In this document: piece after piece, positions 35,910-46,087 of the stretch
Layout of the letters: every line of letters starts with the position of its first letter
Numbering within the stretch: position 1 is the stretch's first letter
DNA from: Wolfiporia cocos
Lineage: Eukaryota > Basidiomycota > Agaricomycetes > Polyporales > Phaeolaceae
Assembly: GCA_029448655.1 (NCBI GenBank)
Contig: JACCLO010000002.1
Coordinates: forward strand, 1,550,001-1,614,000
Reading direction: 5' to 3'
Length of the DNA stretch: 64,000 nucleotides
Program-made: the position numbers and the translations under genes
The notes under the pieces: model-generated
Databases searched by the model: none
Seen by the model: the letters and a program-made list of their open reading frames with translations, nothing else
What the model was told of the DNA's origin: nothing

Positions 35910-38299
35910 ATGTCAAGCACTGTGCCGCTGGTCACAAGCTCCTCACATTCTGACGAAAGTTTCTCTCTTACGTATTACGAGCAAATCCCATCCCTCCTCG
36001 AGGCCCTCATCCAAACAGACCGATCGATTCTTTCTCATGAACGCAGCGAAGGAGAGAACTCTCCACGAAAGCCCCTTGCGTCTGAGGCAGCTTCCAAGGA
36101 TAGTTCGACAGCGTTTACGCGCAAGGTTCCCAAGTTCCCCAGGCCGTCGTTGCTATCTAGGTCTCATACGGCTTCTGATTTGCCCATCTTACGTTCACGG
36201 GTGCACACAGACCCCTCAGAACCAACTCATCTATCCCCGGATCAGGGCCCACAATTATATCCAAGGACGAAGCGCGAATTAGGGCAGACCTGTCTCTATG
36301 AAGTGACTCTGGCCAATCCAACCATGGGACACGTCTCTGTACCTGTAGCTCCTAGAAATGCTTCGAGTGATCGGTCAAACACTAGCGACGATTCACCAAC
36401 GGCGAGCACATCTGAGTACGTAGGCGCGACCAGCAACAAGCGTAACCGTCATTCTCATCGCAGGATTGGTTTATTCGACTCCGACCACGTTGACCTGGGA
36501 CGCGGTCTGCCTCGCTACCGCTTCCCGCGCGACGGCGCACCTTACCCATTGCTGTATAGTGCAGACGTCCTTGAGAAGTGAGTGCATACCAAGCCAGACA
36601 CCATATGCACTTTCTCACCGTTGCGCCACAGCGGCTACTACACTTTTGAGCTGCTACGGCGTCTCACTCCAGATTCCTCGCCGTCCTTCTTCGACTACGG
36701 AGATAGACCTCCTAGGCGTGTCCTGGATCTCAGCTGTAACGAAGGACATTGGGCTTCGCATGCCGCAGCAGCTTGGAAGGCAGCAGGGACCCGAGTGACT
36801 GGTGTTATCCTGTTCAACGTGCACCATTACAATGGTGGATGGGTTTTTCCCGACTCTGCGTTAGATTCTGGCTCAGAGAACATCTCTTGGGTTGGCGGCC
36901 ATTTGTAGGTACCCTTCCGCTCGAGTTTCTCCGTGCTAACGGCAAGGGAGCAGCGTCCAACGCAAACTACCCTTCCCAGACAATAGCTATGACCTCGTGC
37001 GAATAGCTGACATAGCGCTGTGCGTCCCGCATGACCGCTGGGAGTTCATCTTCAGGGAGGTCCGCCGCGTCCTGAAGCCCGGAGGGCGCCTAGAACTCAT
37101 CGATGACGAGATGTTCTTCCCGCCCATCGAGAAGAAAATACCAAACAGACATGTCCGGTCAATGTCCCTCAGACAATCGCCGTCTATGATTTACAATGAT
37201 GAGGACGACGACGACGAAAGCGAGGACGATCGGCCGAACCAGCAATGGAGATTGAACACCCGGCTCAATCGCGGGCCTGTGTCTCCGGAGATCCATGGAG
37301 TCGATGAAGCTCGTACGCGCTTTGAGGCGCAGGCCGATCACCTGGCTACGATTGACGTCGTCCAGAACTTGGAGAAGATCTTTCAGAACATGCTGTCTCA
37401 CAAGGTCAATCTGAGCCTACAGCCTCACATAATCATAAGCCAGGCACTGGCCGAAACTTTCGGAGATGGCTGCTGCAAGCAGATGCACCAGTTCCAGTTG
37501 TCTCTGCCTCCACGCGGAGTTCTTCCTCCGGAGCAGGAAGGCAGTCGCAGGAGGTCGCGTAACAGCGACGGCGATGCTCTCAAAACCGTGTGCGAAGAGT
37601 CGAATGACATGAAGAGGAGGCTTAAAGGCGACGGCGACGGCGGCACGATGCGAAATGTGCACAGCAAATCGGTCGACTATGGGGTGATGTCCACGAAAGC
37701 TGTGCAAGTCCTTCTGGGCGATGACTTCACGGAGCCTTCCCGCCCGAACCAGCCGTACCAACCGCCTGGGTTGATCTTAATGTCGACTTGCCCTGTTTTG
37801 CTTCCATTTACTCCGCTGGAGCTGGAAATGCACGCTGGCAAACACATACATTCTCTGCTGGGATGCAAGGACGCACTGTCGGCTTACGTCGAGGATCACA
37901 CTGATACAAATGGCGAACCTCTCATGTCCGACAGTGAATTTGATGGGTTTCTCTGGGATTATGCGCGGTAAGATCCGTTTCTACAAGTCACGACGCACAT
38001 GTTTACGATCCGTTAAATTTAGATTCATGCGCAGACGGTTCAACTGGCCTGAGGACCGTTCCGAGTTCCCAATCCGCGGTCAAGTAGTTGACTCATCGCC
38101 AACGATAACCACCAAGCTTAAACAAGCTATGACTTCATCACCCGCGCAACCCGAACGCCACATTCCACGCCCTGTCGATCTCTCAGGGTTCATCCCGCCG
38201 ACTGTGCTCAACGGTGGCACAAAGGTCAGAACGATTCGGGTATTCAGTGCCATCAAAGCTTTCCCCGCGTCACAATCACCTGATGAACGCACTTGCTGA
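35910..38299 (+). CDS. SAM-dependent methyltransferase domain protein
   Basis: Four exons: 35910-36577, 36632-36904, one from about 36951 to about 37969 and a final one ending at TGA 38299. The first 200 residues are disordered and Ser-rich (SSSHSDESFSLTYYEQIPSL). A class I methyltransferase fold follows: motif I is RVLDLSCNEGHWASHAAAAW, the middle has KLPFPDNSYDLVRIADIALC, and the post-motif is VRRVLKPGGRLELIDDEMFF. A second half with an acidic insert (DEDDDDESEDD) follows, then VVQNLEKIFQNMLSHKVNLS and a C-terminal section with FDGFLWDYARFMRRRFNWPE. The fold binds S-adenosylmethionine; the substrate cannot be told from the sequence. Class I folds of this type act on small molecules, lipids, RNA or proteins. 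The residues are intact, so it should be active. Confidence 0.85.
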
Positions 38300-38652
38300 A
38301 CGGTTCACTGTGTCGTATACACCGTACTGCTGCTAAATATTATGGGGCTTCCTGCTGCCGCTGCCTCTGGGTGCTACTTTGTCAGTCGTTCCCCGCATAT
38401 TTCTATATATATTTCGACTTGAAAGGATGCAATCATCAATGAGCGTGACAATTGTAGATACCATGTTCGAATTCCTTGTCCTTTGCGCGCCTGTTTGCAT
38501 TGCTAGAAGCTACGAGCACTTCGCGGATAGCGCTATAGTACTCGACGCGTCAGCTTGCTTGGTTAGCGCACACTGACGCGTCGATCACGCAGCTCGGGCA
38601 TATTATAAGACGCGTCTCATCGATCATCGCTCGCGTACTCATACTGATCAAT
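38300..38652 (+). promoter_or_regulatory. WLM protease promoter with three ACGCGT boxes
   Basis: ACGCGT occurs at 38545-38550, 38576-38581 and 38610-38615, all within 110 bases of the protease ATG (38653). A TATA-like TATTATAA lies at 38601-38608, between the last two. ACGCGT is the core of the MCB box bound by the G1/S regulator MBF in other fungi. Confidence 0.55.
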
Positions 38653-40000
38653 ATGTCCCAGACATTCGTGCAGTCGTTCACTCACTTGAAGGACCGGCCA
38701 AAGGCCGACCAGGCACTCCCGCTACTCCAGCGCGTTGCGTCGCTGGTAAAACCCATAATGCGCAAGCATGGTTGGGTATTGCCTGTTCTCGCGGAGTTCT
38801 TCCCTGAAAGTCCTAACCTTTTGGGTATGTCGATATTGCTATGCACCCCATTGTGATATGCGCGACTGAATCTTCATTTATAGGTCTCAGTAAGTCTTGG
38901 TCTTGGTTCTTGCAATAGGGCAAGATCCTGACTGCTTTGGCGCAGATATCAATGGCGGACAGAAAATCTTGCTTCGGCTCCGCCCAGCGCGTGCTCCTGA
39001 CACCTTCTACGATGAAGAATTTATCGTGCGCACCATGTTGCACGAGGTATGCATCCATACTTTCCATAATAACCCTTCACTAGTATCTTACATTGCCCGT
39101 CTTGTGGCGCTCAGCTTACACATAATGTGCACGGCCCGCACGACGAACACTTCTACAAGTACCTGGCCGGACTCGAAGAGGAGTACGACGCGTTGAAGCG
39201 TTCCGGGTACGCAGGCGAAGGGTTCTTTTCCAACGGACATAGGCTCGGCGCAGGCGCATCGCACAACCTGCCGCCGCATCTCGCGCGGCAGAAGGCGCTC
39301 GAGGCTGCGGAAAGGCGGAGGCAGGTCGGGCGGATACTGGGTAGCGGGGGGCGCCTCGGCAGTTCCGGGGCGGCGGCGCGCAGCAGCAAGTCGCCTCGCC
39401 AATTGGCGGCTGAGGTGTGTTTACTTTCAGCCAGTGGTATGGTGAAGCTGACAGATGTCAATCGAATAGGCCGCTGAGCGACGTGCGCGAGATGAGAAGG
39501 CGTGCGCGTCGGGTGCTGTCGCCCAGAGAGAAGCAGAGAAAGCGGCAAAAGAAAGTGTAGAGGACGAAGTTATCGACCTCACCCATTGTTCGGACTCGGA
39601 ACCGGAGGTTGTTGTTCTGGATCATCCATCGTCGGCTGCGGGTCCCTCAAAGGTTGCTGTGCCAGTGAAACCTGCTCATGGTATGCGCCCATCATCAAAT
39701 GGCGCAAGGCGGGACAAGTCAATGTCGGCTCAGTCGGCTCCACAAGGGCAAACTATATCTAGATCAAACAACCCGGCATCAACATCACATATACTAGGCT
39801 CAGAGCCGTGGTCATGTCCGCGCTGCACATTAATCAACGTGAGAGACGCGATGCAATGCGCTGCGTGCGAATACGTGACACCGCAGAAAGGACCGCAAAT
39901 TACTACCGATAGCTGGTCGTGCATTGTGTGCGGCGAGGCCGGCATGCCGTCCACGTTCTGGAGTTGTCGGTTTTGCGGGAGTATCAAGACACGAAGTTGA
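38653..40000 (+). CDS. WLM-domain metalloprotease, Wss1-like
   Basis: Start ATG 38653 (MSQTFVQSFTHLKDRPKADQ). The WLM domain includes LLGLNINGGQKILLRLRP, the zinc site HELTHNVHGPHDEHF (HExxH with the third His), and YLAGLEEEYDALKRSGY. The central part is Ala/Arg-rich. Two SUMO-interaction-like motifs follow (EVIDLTHCSDSE and EVVVLD near 39565-39620). The C-terminus carries a RanBP2-type zinc finger (WSCPRCTLINVRDAMQCAAC) and a second CxxC..CxxC unit (WSCIVCGEAG.., WSCRFCG). Wss1/SPRTN-type proteases digest proteins cross-linked to DNA, and SUMO binding directs them. To read the domain, a 6-base exon (38884-38889) must be used, flanked by introns of 59 and 56 bases. The stop ends at 40000. The neighbouring gene converges on it after 138 bases. 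Confidence 0.93.
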
Positions 40001-40138
40001 TGGAGTAAGCAATCGTTAATATTGGAACGGCTGGGCCCTGTTTTTGCTAAATCTTGGTTAGCGTATACTGTATCATTGTAATGCAGCAATTGTACATTAC
40101 CCATACCATAGGATGCATGCAGCTACGATAGCTGAATT

Positions 40139-41560
40139 TCATGCCGGAAGGCTCATCTCGTAGAGTACCACTCGATGGGCGTCGTCAATCTCCGTCAAGG
40201 AGTGTTCTCCAACAACCTCTAGTTGCAGACGCTTGACCTTCAGAAATTCTTCTGGGGGGCTGCATCAAGACAGAGAGCGAGCTAATTGACCAACGCTAGT
40301 CACCTGCTGTTTGCAAGAACAATGTCACAGTTTCCTCATTTCTGACAGTCAAAGCGATATAAATGACGAGGGACTTGTTTGCGTCCCTACTGGTCTCCAT
40401 CGCCAAGCATATTGTGCTGATCAAGATTGGGATGATTCCTGGATCATACACCTGTCGATGAAAACTCAGCAAACAACAAACGAAAAATGTAGTACGAAAC
40501 GCTGCCTACGATATCAGCACCAAGTAGCACATCTGCGTTCATCTCGCGGAATAATGACACGAGAGCTGCTCGATTATGCGGATCGGTCGTATCTGACCAG
40601 TCGAGCGTTTGGCACCTAATGTTAGGATGGCGAGAGGAATCATCTAGTATGCGTCAGATGGAGTATCAAGAGAACAACCCGATTGAACGCGTACTGCAAG
40701 GCAGCTTGATATTATCCAGGCATCTTCTCAGAACGACATCGTTCACATCACTGAGATATAGTGCAGATCGTGTGTTTGGGCCGTCGGCTGATTCGGGTTC
40801 ACAACTTCGAAGCTGGGTTGTGGCAGCCACTATGCCCAAGAGCCCGACACCACAGCCCAGTTCTAGCACAGTCCTTCCTCGGACAATCTCTATATCCATC
40901 ACGAGTGAAGGAAAACGCGGTACAGTTGCGAGGGGCTCACCTGAATGCGTGATGAGATATTCGGCTAGGCGGAGACTTGCGGCCCATGTTGTAAGTCCCG
41001 TTGTCCCATTCGCTATAAGGGTGCGAGACTCGAGTACCGTAGCGCTACTTAGTTCGTGAAGGACGCCACCGGAAGCAATATTAGGTGTCTTCCATATGTA
41101 CGTGCAATACGACTCTGTAGGCGGCGTCAGCCCAGACATGGTACGTCTCGTTCAGGTCAATCAAATATGATTCATGAGCAGGGTGGTAGCTTACGAAATC
41201 AGGCCCGACATGAGGGAAGTCATCTCTCCATATATTCTTTCATCAATCTCAGCGTCCTACGGTAAAGACAGTCAGCGGAGAGCCCCATGACTCATGAGGA
41301 ACGCAAATGTGTGCCTCATGATTAGTAGACATCGTCTCGAGGCCATCAATAGCCCATTTCCAGAAGACGGATGAGTATTGTTTTGAAGGTGGATACGTGA
41401 CAAAATGGGCATTTAGCAGGATATGACGGAGGAAGAAGCCATGGACCTCATCAAATGACAGATGCAACGGGAATTTCAGTGACCGCGGAGAGCGCAGAGT
41501 AGCGTAGTGCCTCAATATAGAAAAGAGACAATCTGGCAGCTCAACTAGTTTTTGATCCAT
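40139..41560 (-). CDS. EFM3: Protein-lysine methyltransferase, FAM86/EEF2KMT-like
   Basis: Several exons on the minus strand. The N-terminal exon starts at ATG 41560 (MDQKLVELPDCLFSILRHYAT); upstream in-frame codons give no earlier ATG. A second large exon holds GTTGLTTWAASLRLAEYL, then motif I TVLELGCGVGLLGIVAA and YLSDVNDVVLRRCLDNI. Next follows LDWSDTTDPHNRAALVSLFR with LLGADIV, then IALTVRNEETVTLFLQTAG. The last exon reads LKVKRLQLEVVGEHSLTEID and ends YEMSLPA at TGA 40139-40141. The TGLTTWxAxxxLxEYL and GADIV motifs are typical of Methyltransf_16 lysine methyltransferases, and the N-terminal domain fits the FAM86 branch, which modifies translation elongation factor 2. The EF2 substrate is inferred from the family. 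Confidence 0.8.
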
Positions 41561-41689
41561 ATCGGACGAGATATGCACCAGCACACTGAGCGCGCAATAG
41601 GGCGTCTGGACGCGACGCGTCCAAGCCTGCCCTTAACCTCCACGTGACACTACGCAGACTTGCGCTCATTTTTTCGCAGCGGCGCTCAA
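41561..41689. promoter_or_regulatory. Short divergent promoter with an ACGCGT box
   Basis: 129 bases between divergent start codons of the methyltransferase and the ribosomal protein gene. An ACGCGT hexamer lies at 41615-41620 inside a palindromic ggacgcgacgcgtcc context, and CACGTG occurs at 41641-41646. Confidence 0.5.
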
Positions 41690-43217
41690 ATGCTGGCCTC
41701 TCTGCGCAACGTCTCTCTCAGACAACCGCCTCCCTCATGCGTTGCGGTCTCTTCTAGCAGACGCATCTCTACGTCGTTCGTGTGCCGGGCGGATGGTAAG
41801 CGGGCTGGTGCGCGCGACGCGGATCCATCGTACGAGCGATGGCTAGAGTCCGAGGGCAAGAAGTACGAGACTCCCTTCCGGCCGCGGAACTGGTTGGGTG
41901 GTCAAGTAGTTGAGTTCGTCTTTCTGTACTTCACACTGTTCGAGTGTCTGACTCAGTGCTGCAGCCGTTCCCGCTCAACCCGACCTTTAAGCCGCCCACG
42001 CCGATCTCGCACAAGCTCCGCCAGACCATATTCAATGAGTACATGACCGACCCCATCAAGTTTTCAGTCAGAACATTGTCGGAACGGTATGGTCTCAGCA
42101 TGCAACGCGTCGACGCGATACTCAGGCTGCAAGGTCTTGAGGAACATTGGCGCAAGGTAAGATCTTGTATCAACCACTTTATACATCGTCACGACGTTCT
42201 ACATGATGAGTCAAAATCGATTAGTCTTTAAGACACCATAATGGTTAAACAACTATACATGCATGGCTTTCTGAGTCTTCCATCTATTAGGATCGATATG
42301 TGCAGCATACTGATGCAGCTTTCAGGTGAATGACCGTTCATCCTACTCGTTTATTGTCGTGAAGAAGTTGCACTGTACTCACGCGCTAGTCTCGCGCTGA
42401 TTGTACTGTATATAGGAGGTGAGTGCACGCGCCGTTACACTCATGCGATGTTTTCTCGCTTCTTCGCAAATTGGAACTCCCGCCGGGATGCATTACATCG
42501 CCCGGTCTATGGTCACAGTGATTACGACCGCAGCTTAGTTTTCTTAAGAGTCGCTTGATACACGTATTGGACCTGGCACTCATTAACCTTGTCTATATCT
42601 ATAGAAGAAACAACTGCAGACGGGCTTCCTCGACGGTATGGAAGAGATCCTGGGTGTGGTCGACCAGCAGAAGTCCAAGGCCGACAGGCACGTCAGCATG
42701 CAAGGTGCTGCGGAGCTCGGTGAGGACACGAGCATGGCAGACGCCCAAATGGACGGTGAGCGCAGCAACCGTGCGCGCGAACGCTATCAGCGCCTGTTTT
42801 GGGAGCCCATCGCCGAAGGCCAGGTTTGTTTATCACTCACCGTGCCCAAGCTGTATCCTTTGATAACATTCGGCTGCTCAGGACCCTGCTGTGTTGGGAG
42901 CTTTGCAACGGGCACGCCATGACGAGTTGGAGAAGCACAGACAAGTAGCAGAGGCAAAAGCTGCGAAGGCGAATGTACCCCCTATCATACACAACGAACG
43001 CGTCGTTGAGCGGCTGGGCCGTCCGACCCTCAGGTTTGTTGACGTCGGCGGGCTATACGTCGATGTCAACGACCGGATACGGAGGATAAAGGAGAGCGAG
43101 CGACGGTCGAGATTGAGGGCGCGCAGGAGAGAGCGCAAGATGCAGGCAATCAGGCGTGTTGTTCTGAATCAGACACGGGCATCGAGCAAATCTGAGGCCA
43201 CTAGTACTGCGGCTTAG
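41690..43217 (+). CDS. MRPS35: Mitochondrial small ribosomal subunit protein, Bot1/mS45 family
   Basis: First ATG at 41690 (MLASLRNVSLRQPPPSC) gives a basic, Ser-rich presequence of about 40 residues (SSSRRISTSF), as expected for mitochondrial import. Exons then encode YERWLESEGKKYETPFRPRN, PFPLNPTFKPPTPISHKLRQ with FNEYMTDPIKFSVRTLSERY, GFLDGMEEILGVVDQQKSKA and RYQRLFWEPIAEGQ. The last exon reads DPAVLGALQRARHDELEKHR, PTLRFVDVGGLYVDVNDRIR and a very basic C-terminus. The SVRxLSERYGLSxxRVxAILRL helix and the FWEPIAEG motif are marks of the eukaryotic mitochondrial regulator/Bot1 family, which are 37S ribosome subunits. The stop is at 43215-43217. The MFS gene converges from the other strand after 177 bases. 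Confidence 0.82.
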
Positions 43218-43394
43218 TTACAAGTCCTTGTTCTTCTCTGTGAGGGCGTAATGCTATTGTTTTCACATCTCATAGCAGCATGGGCCAGACCGTCATACGC
43301 ACCATATCGTTGAACGTTGAAACGTTGAAGCCTCGTTAATTCGGCGCAAACTGAGCAAAGCTATGTCCGTGTCCAGCTATGCATGTCGTCGTCT

Positions 43395-45765
43395 TCAGTA
43401 CACGAAGCGGAAGTTCAGTTTCGCGTTGCCCTTCGCAGATTTAACATCTCAACCATCGACTACCAATTTCACGACATACTTTATCTTTAATGGAATTGAG
43501 GTATTCCTCTTGTTGCTGAAGTGTCGTCAGCAGAATGGCCCGTTACAGTTAAGTAGAACACACACCGCTGGAGACATCGCGTTCCATAGCCGATCTCTGC
43601 GTTTGTTGATAGTCCAGTAAAACAGAAACGTAAGAATGTAGAGACAAATGTTCATGGCCGTTATCGCAATGAGCTCTCTGTTACCTCGCTTGTCTTAAGA
43701 CGGTCAGTTATCAATTTCCCGAGTCAGCAGAATATATACACGTACACAACGGCTATATCCATGGCAAATACCAATCAATGTTCGTCGTTCATAGCAAGAT
43801 CACACATCAACCTCACCGCATCATCTTTCTGGTAAATGTTAGACTTCCTGTTGTCAGACCAACTATTCAGCATTGCGACAACAGACTCACAGCGACGACA
43901 ACGCCTGCATTGATACACATGTTGAGCAATGAGGCGGACACTGTTCGGGTCCCGACGCTATGAGAGTTTGTCGACGCCCATGCAACATGGACCGGCACAA
44001 CGTATGGATACCCAGTGATCAACGTTACTACAGCGTATGAGACCCATTCCGACGTTCTCGCCGTGAACGTCTCCAATGCTATCAACAATGGGAGGGCCCA
44101 TAGCTGTAGGATGATCGCCGCGCCGACCCGGCTGTCGATGAGCTCACCGAAGTAGGAGACGAGGAGCAGATTAATAACGCCGAGCACGGCAGAGGGAATG
44201 CTCAAGAGGTTTGACTGCGTCGTGGTGAAACCGAGCTTGCGCAGGGAGAGAGTTAGATAGGTTTGTGGCGGGGTAACAGGAACTGAGCGTCATTGCCAGA
44301 CTTCAGTCGTGCTACCATATGAATATGTATGGTGACAGGTCATAACGCACTTATGTGGACGAATCCAAGGATATATATTGGCCACAATCTCCAGTCCATG
44401 AGCACTTGCCAGATCTTCTTCAGTGTCAGTCCTTGGCGATTGTGCATGTCTGACTTTGATGGATCATCCCGCAGCACCCGATTTACCATAATCACCTCCT
44501 CGCTGAGCACAGAATCAGGCTGCCTGTGTGGCGAATGTGGGATAGAACGTACCGTTCAGTGAACCATCCACGAGGTCGGAACCAGGCCTTCGTCTGCGTG
44601 GGTCCCGGAGGCATCATGAAGAATGACATGACCCCAACAAGGACAGTCAACGATCCTTCGATCAGGAAGAGGTATCTCCATCCAGCTTTCCCGCGTGTTC
44701 CGCCCAGACGCAGGATGCCCGTTGCGAGAAACGCGCCAATGATCTGGGCCAGATAGTTGGATATATAGAACCAGGCGAGACGGATGGGCACTGAAGTTAT
44801 TCACTCAGCAATGTTCACAGTATGTGGAGGGATTATAGCAAACTTACGCTCCGTCCTAGTGTGAAAATACGATAAATACAGGATGATATCGGGTACAAAG
44901 CCACCCTGCATCAGGCCAAGGAGACACCTTCTTATTTCAGCCAACTATGCGGTTGAGTAACAGGCGACGCGCATATACCTAGTCGCCAAAAACGAACTAC
45001 GTCCGGTAAGCCAGAACTGAGCAAGCCCGACAACACTCCACAATACCAGCTATATTGGGTCAAATCACCGGTCGGTAACAATGCCAGACGTTGATATACA
45101 CACCTGAGCAGGTATCCATATATCCGGTCCCACTTTCTTGGAGATCAGCTGTGCAGGAAGCTCAGCAGCAAGGAAGCATAACTGTCCTGTAGTGAGTATC
45201 ATAATGTTCTGGCGGGCCGTGCTTAATGCTTGATGGAACGCACCCGGAACAATGTGTTGCCCAAATTGAAATCGTTCGTTGTCATTCCGAGATCGGATAG
45301 AAATCCATCGGTGTTGGCCTGTGATAGATTAGAGCGGTCGAGGTCCATGCAGAAAAACATTAAGACAGTCCAGATCATTATACGTCGGTCCACCTTTCGG
45401 ACGACATGCTGCAACAGTTCGAGCAATGAGTACGACATTCATCCTCCCGCGAAGAGACGTACCAATTCCTCTCGCCAAGTCCATCGTGCAGTAGCATCAA
45501 AACGATGTGCGTTCTCATATTCTGACGATGGACGATATAGTTCTAGGGTCAAAGGATCGTCGAATACCGAGGGTTGAGTCGCTATGCTGTCTAGATCTCT
45601 TTTCGGCTGGTGCCAGAACTGTTTCCTCGACGGCTGCTCGAGGGGCGCACCAAGCGTGGGTATCCGTTGCAAGCTGATGTCATGGTTGTCCTTGTCGTCA
45701 ATATCGAAGGGTGTCTCTCGCCCTTCGGTACAGCCGTATGGTACCGAGCGCAATACTGTCGACAT
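43395..45765 (-). CDS. MFS permease, DAL5/allantoate type (copy A)
   Basis: Start at ATG 45765 ([11 protein letters not shown]), chosen because the neighbouring copy starts MATVLRTV. A hydrophilic N-terminus ([29 protein letters not shown]) is followed by [20 protein letters not shown] and the family signature [20 protein letters not shown]. About 12 membrane segments follow, including [40 protein letters not shown] and [19 protein letters not shown]. The last exon was rebuilt through introns ([13 protein letters not shown], then LNFRFVY) to TGA 43395-43397. These anion:cation symporters of the plasma membrane import allantoate, nicotinate, pantothenate and related acids; the exact substrate is not deducible. 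Tandem duplicate of the next gene. Confidence 0.9.
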
Positions 45766-46087
45766 GGATGCGACAGGAGATGAGACAGAGGCAAGCTTCC
45801 CTCGGGGGCACAATATATTCACGTTGCAGTAGATCGGTTTGCGCACAAATCTCCCGATGAACGGGGATGTCTGATGGTCCTGGCCATGATTTCCCGATGA
45901 TTGCGTGCGAATGTGCTTTCTATTGCGTGGACTATGTAAAGGATGTCAAAGCATAGCGCCCGCGGCGATCACATGCCTATTTATACGGAAACACACCGGG
46001 ATAGATCTGTCTAAATCCATGGTGCTCGCGGAGGGTTCTGTCTAGTACAATACACGCGTAGTCGCTCTGAAGCTGTTGTAAATACGA
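45766..46087. promoter_or_regulatory. Promoter of MFS copy A, between tandem copies
   Basis: 322 bases between copy B stop and copy A start. It must hold the promoter of copy A. No obvious GATA pair or repeat shared with the copy B upstream region is visible by eye. Confidence 0.4.
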
